Source: Cyprinodon diabolis (taxonomy: Eukaryota > Chordata > Actinopteri > Cyprinodontiformes > Cyprinodontidae). Taken from it: a DNA stretch of 64,000 bases. The translations under genes and the position numbers were made by a program. The first letter of the stretch is position 1; every line of letters begins with the position of its first letter. Below, in pieces: positions 24,602-36,287 of the stretch. The stretch covers positions 62,001-126,000 of the forward strand of contig JARPUW010000277.1 of the NCBI GenBank assembly GCA_030533445.1, written 5' to 3'. Below the pieces are notes generated by a model. The model was not told where the DNA came from. It did not search any database and worked only from the letters and a program-made list of their open reading frames with translations.

Positions 24602-26726
24602 TGTTAGTTTTCAGCTCTAGATGATTGCCAGAAAAGATCATGGCTGTATCATTAATGGTTTGTCTGTTACAACTCCAGAGGCCAAAATGGCATTATCTCA
24701 CTGTGAAAAGAGCGTTTTGGCCTCAACTTCTGATTTGAAGCTTGGAACCAAAAACATCTGCTCAAATCTACTTTATATTGTTAGTTTTCAGCTCTAGATG
24801 ATTGCCTGAAAAGATCATGGCTGTATCATTAATGGTTTGTCTGTTACAACTCCAGAGGCCAAAATGGCATTATCTCACTGTGAAAAGAGCGTTTTGGCCT
24901 CAACTTCTGATTTGAAGCTTGGAACCAAAAACATCTGCTCAAATCTACTTTATATTGTTAGTTTTCAGCTCTATATGATTGCCTGAAAAGATCATGGCTG
25001 TATCATTAATAGTTTGTCTGTTACAACTCTAGAGGCCAAAATGGCATTATCTCACTGTGAAAAGTGCGTTTTGGCCTCAACTTCTGATTTGAAGCTTGGA
25101 ACCAAAAACATCTGCTCAAATCTACTTTATATTGTTAGTTTTCAGCTCTAGATGATTGCCAGAAAAGATCATGGCTGTATCATTAATGGTTTGTCTGTTA
25201 CAACTCCAGAGGCCAAAATGGCATTATCTCCCTGTGAAAAGAGCGTTTTGGCCTCAACTTCTGATTTGAAGCTTGGAACCAAAAACATCTGCTCAAATCT
25301 ACTTTATATTGATAGTTTTCAGCTCTAGGTGATTGCCTGAAAAGATGATGGCTGTATCATTAATGGTTTGTCTGTTACAACTCCAGAGGCCAAAATGGCA
25401 TTATCTCACTGTGAAAAGAGCGTTTTGGCCTCAACCTTCTGATTTGAAGCTTGGAACCAAAAACATCTGCTCAAATCTACTTTATATTGTTAGTTTTCAG
25501 CTCTAGATGATTGCCAGAAAAGATCATGGCTGTATCATTAATGGTTTGTCTATTACAACTCCAGAGGCCAAAATGGCATTATCTCACTGTGAAAAGAGCG
25601 TTTTGGCCTCAACTTCTGATTTGAAGCTTGGAACCAAAAACATCTGCTCAAATCTACTTTATATTGTTAGTTTTCAGCTCTAGATGATTGCCAGAAAAGA
25701 TCATGGCTGTATCATTAATGGTTTGTCTGTTACAACTCAAGAGGCCAAAATGGCATTATCTCACTGTGAAAAGTGCGTTTTGGCCTCAACTTCTGATTTG
25801 AAGCTTGGAACCAAAAAAATCTGCTCAAATCTACTTTATATTGTTAGTTTTCAGCTCTAGATGATTGCCTGAAAAGATCATGGCTGTATCATTAATGGTT
25901 TGTCTGTTACAACTCCAGAGGCCAAAATGGCATTATCTCACTGTGAAAAGAGCGTTTTGGCCTCAACTTCTGATTTGAAGCTTGGAACCAAAAACATCTG
26001 CTCAAATCTACTTTATATTGTTAGTTTTCAGCTCTAGATGATTGCCTGAAAAGATCATGGCTGTATCATTAATGGTTTGTCTGTTACAACTCCAGAGGCC
26101 AAAATGGCATTATCTCACTGTGAAAAGAGCGTTTTGGCCTCAACTTCTGATTTGAAGCTTGGAACCAAAAACATCTGCTCAAATCTACTTTATATTGTTA
26201 GTTTTCAGCTCTAGATGATTGCCTGAAAAGATCATGGCTGTATCATTAATGGTTTGTCTGTTACAACTCCAGAGGCCAAAATGGCATTATCTCACTGTGA
26301 AAAGAGCGTTTTGGCCTCAACTTCTGATTTGAAGCTTGGAACCAAAAACATCTGCTCAAATCTACTTTATATTGTTAGTTTTCAGCTCCATATGATTGCC
26401 TGAAAAGATCATGGCTGTATCATTAATAGTTTGTCTGTTACAACTCCAGAGGCCAAAATGGCATTATCTCACTGTGAAAAGTGCGTTTTGGCCTCAACTT
26501 CTGATTTGAAGCTTGGAACCAAAAACATCTGCTCAAATCTACTTTATATTGTTAGTTTTCAGCTCTAGATGATTGCCAGAAAAGATCATGGCTGTATCAT
26601 TAATGGTTTGTCTGTTACAACTCCAGAGGCCAAAATGGCATTATCTCACTGTGAAAAGAGCGTTTTGGCCTCAACTTCTGATTTGAAGCTTGGAACCAAA
26701 AACATCTGCTCAAATCTACTTTATAT

Positions 26727-26903
26727 TGATAGTTTTCAGCTCTAGGTGATTGCCTGAAAAGATCATGGCTGTATCATTAATGGTTTGTCTGTTACAACTC
26801 CAGAGGCCAAAATGGCATTATCTCACTGTGAAAAATGCGTTTTGGCCTCAACTTCTGATTTGAAGCTTGGAACCAAAAACATCTGCTCAAATCTACTTTA
26901 TAT
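26727..26903 (+). repeat. Chimeric monomer at a crossover junction
   Basis: The left part (TGATAG, G20, T29) matches monomers that elsewhere in domain 2 continue with CTCATTG and an extra C (for example near 22150 and 29375). The right part (normal C100, AAATGCG, no extra C) matches the A29 monomer around 24197. The switch lies between 26755, where T29 is still left-type, and 26826, where C100 is right-type. This is the expected product of an in-register unequal crossover inside a monomer and forms the seam of the 2637-bp duplication. Confidence 0.85.
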
Positions 26904-27081
26904 TGTTAGTTTTCAGCTCTAGGTGATTGCCTGAAAAGATCATGGCTGTATCATTAATGGTTTGTCTGTTACAACTCCAGAGGCCAAAATGGCATTATCT
27001 CACTGTGAAAAGAGCGTTTTGGCCTCAACCTTACGATTTGAAGCTTGGAACCAAAAACATCTGCTCAAATCTACTTTATAT

Positions 27082-27238
27082 TGTTAGTTTTCAGCTCTAG
27101 ATGATTGCCAGAAAAGATCATGTCTGTTACAACTCCAGAGGCCAAAATGGCATTATCTCACTGTGAAAAGTGCGTTTTGGCCTCAACTTCTGATTTGAAG
27201 CTTGGAACCAAAAACATCTGCTCAAATCTACTTTATAT
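27082..27238 (+). repeat. 157-bp monomer with 20-bp deletion, copy 3
   Basis: The junction is at 27122/27123, 2637 bp after copy 2. The short spacing reflects the 15-monomer tandem duplication whose junction is the hybrid monomer at 26727-26903. Confidence 0.95.
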
Positions 27239-29895
27239 TGTTAGTTTTCAGCTCTAGATGATTGCCAGAAAAGATCATGGCTGTATCATTAATGGTTTGT
27301 CTGTTACAACTCCAGAGGCCAAAATGGCATTATCTCACTGTGAAAAGAGCGTTTTGGCCTCAACTTCTGATTTGAAGCTTGGAACCAAAAACATCTGCTC
27401 AAATCTACTTTATATTGTTAGTTTTCAGCTCTAGATGATTGCCTGAAAAGATCATGGCTGTATCATTAATGGTTTGTCTGTTACAACTCCAGAGGCCAAA
27501 ATGGCATTATCTCACTGTGAAAAGAGCGTTTTGGCCTCAACTTCTGATTTGAAGCTTGGAACCAAAAACATCTGCTCAAATCTACTTTATATTGTTAGTT
27601 TTCAGCTCTATATGATTGCCTGAAAAGATCATGGCTGTATCATTAATAGTTTGTCTGTTACAACTCTAGAGGCCAAAATGGCATTATCTCACTGTGAAAA
27701 GTGCGTTTTGGCCTCAACTTCTGATTTGAAGCTTGGAACCAAAAACATCTGCTCAAATCTACTTTATATTGTTAGTTTTCAGCTCTAGATGATTGCCAGA
27801 AAAGATCATGGCTGTATCATTAATGGTTTGTCTGTTACAACTCCAGAGGCCAAAATGGCATTATCTCCCTGTGAAAAGAGCGTTTTGGCCTCAACTTCTG
27901 ATTTGAAGCTTGGAACCAAAAACATCTGCTCAAATCTACTTTATATTGATAGTTTTCAGCTCTAGGTGATTGCCTGAAAAGATGATGGCTGTATCATTAA
28001 TGGTTTGTCTGTTACAACTCCAGAGGCCAAAATGGCATTATCTCACTGTGAAAAGAGCGTTTTGGCCTCAACCTTCTGATTTGAAGCTTGGAACCAAAAA
28101 CATCTGCTCAAATCTACTTTATATTGTTAGTTTTCAGCTCTAGATGATTGCCAGAAAAGATCATGGCTGTATCATTAATGGTTTGTCTATTACAACTCCA
28201 GAGGCCAAAATGGCATTATCTCACTGTGAAAAGAGCGTTTTGGCCTCAACTTCTGATTTGAAGCTTGGAACCAAAAACATCTGCTCAAATCTACTTTATA
28301 TTGTTAGTTTTCAGCTCTAGATGATTGCCAGAAAAGATCATGGCTGTATCATTAATGGTTTGTCTGTTACAACTCAAGAGGCCAAAATGGCATTATCTCA
28401 CTGTGAAAAGTGCGTTTTGGCCTCAACTTCTGATTTGAAGCTTGGAACCAAAAAAATCTGCTCAAATCTACTTTATATTGTTAGTTTTCAGCTCTAGATG
28501 ATTGCCTGAAAAGATCATGGCTGTATCATTAATGGTTTGTCTGTTACAACTCCAGAGGCCAAAATGGCATTATCTCACTGTGAAAAGAGCGTTTTGGCCT
28601 CAACTTCTGATTTGAAGCTTGGAACCAAAAACATCTGCTCAAATCTACTTTATATTGTTAGTTTTCAGCTCTAGATGATTGCCTGAAAAGATCATGGCTG
28701 TATCATTAATGGTTTGTCTGTTACAACTCCAGAGGCCAAAATGGCATTATCTCACTGTGAAAAGAGCGTTTTGGCCTCAACTTCTGATTTGAAGCTTGGA
28801 ACCAAAAACATCTGCTCAAATCTACTTTATATTGTTAGTTTTCAGCTCTAGATGATTGCCTGAAAAGATCATGGCTGTATCATTAATGGTTTGTCTGTTA
28901 CAACTCCAGAGGCCAAAATGGCATTATCTCACTGTGAAAAGAGCGTTTTGGCCTCAACTTCTGATTTGAAGCTTGGAACCAAAAACATCTGCTCAAATCT
29001 ACTTTATATTGTTAGTTTTCAGCTCCATATGATTGCCTGAAAAGATCATGGCTGTATCATTAATAGTTTGTCTGTTACAACTCCAGAGGCCAAAATGGCA
29101 TTATCTCACTGTGAAAAGTGCGTTTTGGCCTCAACTTCTGATTTGAAGCTTGGAACCAAAAACATCTGCTCAAATCTACTTTATATTGTTAGTTTTCAGC
29201 TCTAGATGATTGCCAGAAAAGATCATGGCTGTATCATTAATGGTTTGTCTGTTACAACTCCAGAGGCCAAAATGGCATTATCTCACTGTGAAAAGAGCGT
29301 TTTGGCCTCAACTTCTGATTTGAAGCTTGGAACCAAAAACATCTGCTCAAATCTACTTTATATTGATAGTTTTCAGCTCTAGGTGATTGCCTGAAAAGAT
29401 CATGGCTGTATCATTAATGGTTTGTCTGTTACAACTCCAGAGGCCAAAATGGCATTATCTCATTGTGAAAAGAGCGTTTTGGCCTCAACCTTCTGATTTG
29501 AAGCTTGGAACCAAAAACATCTGCTCAAATCTACTTTATATTGTTAGTTTTCAGCTCTAGATGATTGCCAGAAAAGATCATGGCTGTATCATTAATGGTT
29601 TGTCTATTACAACTCCAGAGGCCAAAATGGCATTATCTCACTGTGAAAAGAGCGTTTTGGCCTCAACTTCTGATTTGAAGCTTGGAACCAAAAACATCTG
29701 CTCAAATCTACTTTATATTGTTAGTTTTCAGCTCTAGATGATTGCCAGAAAAGATCATGGCTGTATCATTAATGGTTTGTCTGTTACAACTCAAGAGGCC
29801 AAAATGGCATTATCTCACTGTGAAAAGTGCGTTTTGGCCTCAACTTCTGATTTGAAGCTTGGAACCAAAAACATCTGCTCAAATCTACTTTATAT

Positions 29896-32800
29896 TGTTA
29901 GTTTTCAGCTCTAGATGATTGCCAGAAAAGATCATGGCTGTATCATTAATGGTTTGTCTGTTACAACTCCAGAGGCCAAAATGGCATTATCTCACTGTGA
30001 AAAGAGCGTTTTGGCCTCAACTTCTGATTTGAAGCTTGGAACAAAAAACATCTGCTCAAATCTACTTTATATTGTTAGTTTTCAGCTCTAGATGATTGCC
30101 AGAAAAGATCATGGCTGTATCATTAATGGTTTGTCTGTTACAACTCCAGAGGCCAAAATGGCATTATCTCACTGTGAAAAGAACGTTTTGGCCTCAACCT
30201 TCTGATTTGAAGCTTGGAACCAAAAACATCTGCTCAAATCTACTTTATATTGTTAGTTTTCAGCTCTAGATGATTGCCTGAAAAGATCATGGCTGTATCA
30301 TTAATGGTTTGTCTGTTACAACTGCAGAGGCCAAAATGGCATTATCTCACTGTGAAAAGAGCGTTTTGGCCTCAACTTCTGATTTGAAGCTTGGAACCAA
30401 AAACATCTGCTCAAATCTACTTTATATTGTTAGTTTTCAGCTCTAGATGATTGCCTGAAAAGATCATGGCTGTATCATTAATGGTTTGTCTGTTACAACT
30501 CCAGAGGCCAAAATGGCATTATCTCACTGTGAAAAGAGCGTTTTGGCCTCAACCTTCTGATTTGAAGCTTGGAACCAAAAACATCTGCTCAAATCTACTT
30601 TATATTGTTAGTTTTCAGCTCTAGATGATTGCCAGAAAAGATCATGGCTGTATCATTAATGGTTTGTCTGTTACAACTCCAGAGGCCAAAATGGCATTAT
30701 CTCACTGTGAAAAGAGCGTTTTGGCCTCAACCTTCTGATTTGAAGCTTGGAACCAAAAACATCTGCTCAAATCTACTTTATATTGTTAGTTTTCAGCTCT
30801 AGATGATTGCCAGAAAAGATCATGGCTGTATCATTAATGGTTTGTCTGTTACAACTCCAGAGGCCAAAATGGCATTATCTCACTGTGAAAAATGCGTTTT
30901 GGCCTCAACTTCTGATTTGAAGCTTGGAACCAAAAACATCTGCTCAAATCTACTTTATATTGTTAGTTTTCAGCTCTAGGTGATTGCCTGAAAAGATCAT
31001 GGCTGTATCATTAATGGTTTGTCTGTTACAACTCCAGAGGCCAAAATGGCATTATCTCACTGTGAAAAGAGCGTTTTGGCCTCAACCTTACGATTTGAAG
31101 CTTGGAACCAAAAACATCTGCTCAAATCTACTTTATATTGTTAGTTTTCAGCTCTAGATGATTGCCAGAAAAGATCATGTCTGTTACAACTCCAGAGGCC
31201 AAAATGGCATTATCTCACTGTGAAAAGTGCGTTTTGGCCTCAACTTCTGATTTGAAGCTTGGAACCAAAAACATCTGCTCAAATCTACTTTATATTGTTA
31301 GTTTTCAGCTCTAGATGATTGCCAGAAAAGATCATGGCTGTATCATTAATGGTTTGTCTGTTACAACTCCAGAGGCCAAAATGGCATTATCTCACTGTGA
31401 AAAGAGCGTTTTGGCCTCAACTTCTGATTTGAAGCTTGGAACCAAAAACATCTGCTCAAATCTACTTTATATTGTTAGTTTTCAGCTCTAGATGATTGCC
31501 TGAAAAGATCATGGCTGTATCATTAATGGTTTGTCTGTTACAACTCCAGAGGCCAAAATGGCATTATCTCACTGTGAAAAGAGCGTTTTGGCCTCAACTT
31601 CTGATTTGAAGCTTGGAACCAAAAACATCTGCTCAAATCTACTTTATATTGTTAGTTTTCAGCTCTATATGATTGCCTGAAAAGATCATGGCTGTATCAT
31701 TAATAGTTTGTCTGTTACAACTCTAGAGGCCAAAATGGCATTATCTCACTGTGAAAAGTGCGTTTTGGCCTCAACTTCTGATTTGAAGCTTGGAACCAAA
31801 AACATCTGCTCAAATCTACTTTATATTGTTAGTTTTCAGCTCTAGATGATTGCCAGAAAAGATCATGGCTGTATCATTAATGGTTTGTCTGTTACAACTC
31901 CAGAGGCCAAAATGGCATTATCTCCCTGTGAAAAGAGCGTTTTGGCCTCAACTTCTGATTTGAAGCTTGGAACCAAAAACATCTGCTCAAATCTACTTTA
32001 TATTGATAGTTTTCAGCTCTAGGTGATTGCCTGAAAAGATGATGGCTGTATCATTAATGGTTTGTCTGTTACAACTCCAGAGGCCAAAATGGCATTATCT
32101 CACTGTGAAAAGAGCGTTTTGGCCTCAACCTTCTGATTTGAAGCTTGGAACCAAAAACATCTGCTCAAATCTACTTTATATTGTTAGTTTTCAGCTCTAG
32201 ATGATTGCCAGAAAAGATCATGGCTGTATCATTAATGGTTTGTCTATTACAACTCCAGAGGCCAAAATGGCATTATCTCACTGTGAAAAGAGCGTTTTGG
32301 CCTCAACTTCTGATTTGAAGCTTGGAACCAAAAACATCTGCTCAAATCTACTTTATATTGTTAGTTTTCAGCTCTAGATGATTGCCAGAAAAGATCATGG
32401 CTGTATCATTAATGGTTTGTCTGTTACAACTCAAGAGGCCAAAATGGCATTATCTCACTGTGAAAAGTGCGTTTTGGCCTCAACTTCTGATTTGAAGCTT
32501 GGAACCAAAAAAATCTGCTCAAATCTACTTTATATTGTTAGTTTTCAGCTCTAGATGATTGCCTGAAAAGATCATGGCTGTATCATTAATGGTTTGTCTG
32601 TTACAACTCCAGAGGCCAAAATGGCATTATCTCACTGTGAAAAGAGCGTTTTGGCCTCAACTTCTGATTTGAAGCTTGGAACCAAAAACATCTGCTCAAA
32701 TCTACTTTATATTGTTAGTTTTCAGCTCTAGATGATTGCCTGAAAAGATCATGGCTGTATCATTAATGGTTTGTCTGTTACAACTCCAGAGGCCAAAATG

Positions 32801-35800
32801 GCATTATCTCACTGTGAAAAGTGCGTTTTGGCCTCAACTTCTGATTTGAAGCTTGAAACCAAAAACATCTGCTCAAATCTACTTTATATTGTTAGTTTTC
32901 AGCTCTAGATGATTGCCAGAAAAGATCATGGCTGTATCATTAATGGTTTGTCTGTTACAACTCCAGAGGCCAAAATGGCATTATCTCACTGTGAAAAGAG
33001 CGTTTTGGCCTCAACCTTCTGATTTGAAGCTTGGAACCAAAAACATCTGCTCAAATCTACTTTATATTGTTAGTTTTCAGCTCTAGATGATTGCCAGAAA
33101 AGATCATGGCTGTATCATTAATGGTTTGTCTGTTACAACTCCAGAGGCCAAAATGGCATTATCTCACTGTGAAAAGAGCGTTTTGGCCTCAACTTCTGAT
33201 TTGAAGCTTGGAACCAAAAACATCTGCTCAAATCTACTTTATATTGTTAGTTTTCAGCTCTAGATGATTGCCTGAAAAGATCATGGCTGTATCATTAATG
33301 GTTTGTCTGTTACAACTCCAGAGGCCAAAATGGCATTATCTCACTGTGAAAAGAGCGTTTTGGCCTCAACTTCTGATTTGAAGCTTGGAACCAAAAACAT
33401 CTGCTCAAATCTACTTTATATTGTTAGTTTTCAGCTCTAGATGATTGCCAGAAAAGATCATGGCTGTATCATTAATGGTTTGTCTGTTACAACTCCAGAG
33501 GCCAAAATGGCATTATCTCACTGTGAAAAGTGCGTTTTGGCCTCAACTTCTGATTTGAAGCTTGGAACCAAAAACATCTGCTCAAATCTACTTTATATTG
33601 CTAGTTTTCAGCTCTAGATGATTGCCAGAAAAGATCATGGCTGTATCATTAATGGTTTGTCTGTTACAACTCCAGAGGCCAAAATGGCATTATCTCACTG
33701 TGAAAAGAGCGTTTTGGCCGCAACCTTCTGATTTGAAGCTTGGAACCAAAAACATCTGTTCAAATCTACTTTATATTGTTAGTTTTCAGCTCTAGATGAT
33801 TGCCAGAAAAGATCATGGCTGTATCATTAATGGTTTGTCTGTTACAACTCCAGAGGCCAAAATGGCATTATCTCACTGTGAAAAGAGCGTTTTGGCCTCA
33901 ACCTTCTGATTTGAAGCTTGGAACCAAAAACATCTGCTCAAATCTACTTTATATTGTTAGTTTTCAGCTCTAGATGATTGCCAGAAAAGATCATGGCTGT
34001 ATCATTAATGGTTTGTTTGTTACAACTCCAGAGGCCAAAATGGCATTATCTCACTGTGAAAAGTGCGTTTTGGCCTCAACTTCTGATTTGAAGCTTGGAA
34101 CCAAAAACATCTGCTCAAATCTACTTTATATTGTTAGTTTTCAGCTCTAGGTGATTGCCTGAAAAGATCATGGCTGTATCATTAATGGTTTGTCTGTTAC
34201 AACTCCAGAGGCCAAAATGGCATTATCTCACTGTGAAAAGAGCGTTTTGGCCTCAACCTTACGATTTGAAGCTTGGAACCAAAAACATCTGCTCAAATCT
34301 ACTTTATATTGTTAGTTTTCAGCTCTAGATGATTGCCAGAAAAGATCATGGCTGTATCATTAATGGTTTGTCTGTTACAACTCCAGAGGCCAAAATGGCA
34401 TTATCTCACTGTGAAAAGTGCGTTTTGGCTTCAACTTCTGATTTGAAGCTTGGAACCAAAAACATCTGCTCAAATCTACTTTATATTGTTAGTTTTCAGC
34501 TCTAGATGATTGCCAGAAAAGATCATGGCTGTATCATTAATGGTTTGTCTGTTACAACTCCAGAGGCCAAAATGGCATTATCTCACTGTGAAAAGAGCGT
34601 TTTGGCCTCAACTTCTGATTTGAAGCTTGGAACCAAAAACATCTGCTCAAATCTACTTTATATTGTTAGTTTTCAGCTCTAGATGATTGCCTGAAAAGAT
34701 CATGGCTGTATCATTAATGGTTTGTCTGTTACAAATCCAGAGGCCAAAATGGCATTATCTCACTGTGAAAAGAGCGTTTTGGCCTCAACTTCTGATTTGA
34801 AGCTTGGAACCAAAAACATCTGCTCAAATCTACTTTATATTGTTAGTTTTCAGCTCTATATGATTGCCTGAAAAGATCATGGCTGTATCATTAATAGTTT
34901 GTCTGTTACAACTCCAGATGCCAAAATGGCATTATCTCACTGTGAAAAGTGCGTTTTGGCCTCAACTTCTGATTTGAAGCTTGGAACCAAAAACATCTGC
35001 TCAAATCTACTTTATATTGTTAGTTTTCAGCTCTAGATGATTGCCAGAAAAGATCATGGCTGTATCATTAATGGTTTGTCTGTTACAACTCCAGAGGCCA
35101 AAATGGCATTATCTCACTGTGAAAAGAGCGTTTTGGCCTCAACTTCTGATTTGAAGCTTGGAACCAAAAACATCTGCTCAAATCTACTTTATATTGTTAG
35201 TTTTCAGCTCTAGATGATTGCCAGAAAAGATCATGGCTGTATCATTAATGGTTTGTCTGTTACAACTCCAGAGGCCAAAATGACATTATCTCACTGTGAA
35301 AAGAGCGTTTTGGCCTCAACTTCTGATTTGAAGCTTGGAACCAAAAACATCTGCTCAAATCTACTTTATATTGTTAGTTTTCAGCTCTAGATGATTGCCT
35401 GAAAAGATCATGGCTGTATCATTAATGGTTTGTCTGTTACAACTCCAGAGGCCAAAATGGCATTATCTCACTGTGAAAAGAGCGTTTTGGCCTCAACTTC
35501 TGATTTGAAGCTTGGAACCAAAAACATCTGCTCAAATCTACTTTATATTGTTAGTTTTCAGCTCTATATGATTGCCTGAAAAGATCATGGCTGTATCATT
35601 AATAGTTTGTCTGTTACAACTCCAGAGGCCAAAATGGCATTATCTCACTGTGAAAAGTGCGTTTTGGCCTCAACTTCTGATTTGAAGCTTGGAACCAAAA
35701 ACATCTGCTCAAATCTACTTTATATTGTTAGTTTTCAGCTCTAGGTGATTGCCTGAAAAGATCATGGCTGTATCATTAATGGTTTGTCTGTTACAACTAC

Positions 35801-36287
35801 AGAGGCCAAAATGGCATTATCTCACTGTGAAAAGAGCGTTTTGGCCTCAACCTTACGATTTGAAGCTTGGAACCAAAAACATCTGCTCAAATCTACTTTA
35901 TATTGCTAGTTTTCAGCTCTAGATGATTGCCAGAAAAGATCATGGCTGTATCATTAATGGTTTGTCTGTTACAACTCCAAAGGCCAAAATGGCATTATCT
36001 CACTGTGAAAAGAGCGTTTTGGCCTCAACCTTCTGATTTGAAGCTTGGAACCAAAAACATCTGCTCAAATCTACTTTATATTGTTAGTTTTTAGCTCTAG
36101 GTGATTGCCTGAAAAGATCATGGCTGTGTCATTAATGGTTTGTCTGTTACAACTCCAGAGGCCAAAATGGCATTATCTCACTGTGAAAAGGGCGTCTTGG
36201 CCTCAACCTTCTGATTTGAAGCTTGGAACCAAAAACATCTGCTCAAATCTACTTTATATTGTTAGTTTTCAGCTCTAGATGATTGCC
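29896..36287 (+). repeat. Segmental duplication, left copy (offset 21,439 bp)
   Basis: This 6392-bp stretch (36 monomers) spans the end of domain 2 and the start of domain 3, and matches 51335-57726 at a constant offset of 21,439 bp. Markers checked include AACAAAAAAC (30041), GAACG (30181), GCAGAGG (30324), AAATGCG, the 20-bp deletion, TCTAGAGG (31721), GCTTGAAACC (32851), GGCCGC (33711), GATGCC (34917), ATGACA (35281), CCAAAGG and the TTTAG/GGGCG monomer. I noticed only three substitutions, at 34430, 34735 and 35799, each private to this copy. Confidence 0.9.
31139..31295 (+). repeat. 157-bp monomer with 20-bp deletion, copy 4
   Basis: The junction is at 31179/31180, 4057 bp after copy 3. 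It lies inside the block that is repeated 21,439 bp downstream and is the direct counterpart of copy 5. Confidence 0.95.

Larger units (their letters stand above)
24119..29462 (+). repeat. Tandem duplication of a 2637-bp, 15-monomer unit
   Basis: Positions 24119-26825 repeat at 26756-29462 with a constant offset of 2637 bp. Paired markers are AAATGCG (24197 and 26834), the 20-bp deletion (24485 and 27122), TCTAGAGG (25027 and 27664), CTCCCTG (about 25229 and 27866), CAAGAGG (about 25739 and 28376), three successive T29/A110 monomers, and CATATG (26386 and 29023). The two copies meet inside one chimeric monomer. Confidence 0.9.
16484..32889 (+). repeat. Array domain 2: HORs of about 2.6 to 4.2 kb
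   Basis: This domain is defined by a marker set largely absent from domain 3: CATATG monomers (C17 T19; near 17030, 21795, 26386 and 29023), TCTAGAGG at position 75 (near 20790, 25027, 27664 and 31721), CTCCCTG (A99 to C), GCAGAGG (19394, 23630 and 30324), GAACG, AAATGCG, AACAAAAAAC and a monomer with a 20-bp deletion. Successive deletion junctions are 4236, 2637 and 4057 bp apart, so the HOR copies differ in monomer number. The right boundary is approximate: the last clear marker is the GCTTGAAACC variant at 32851. Confidence 0.85.
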
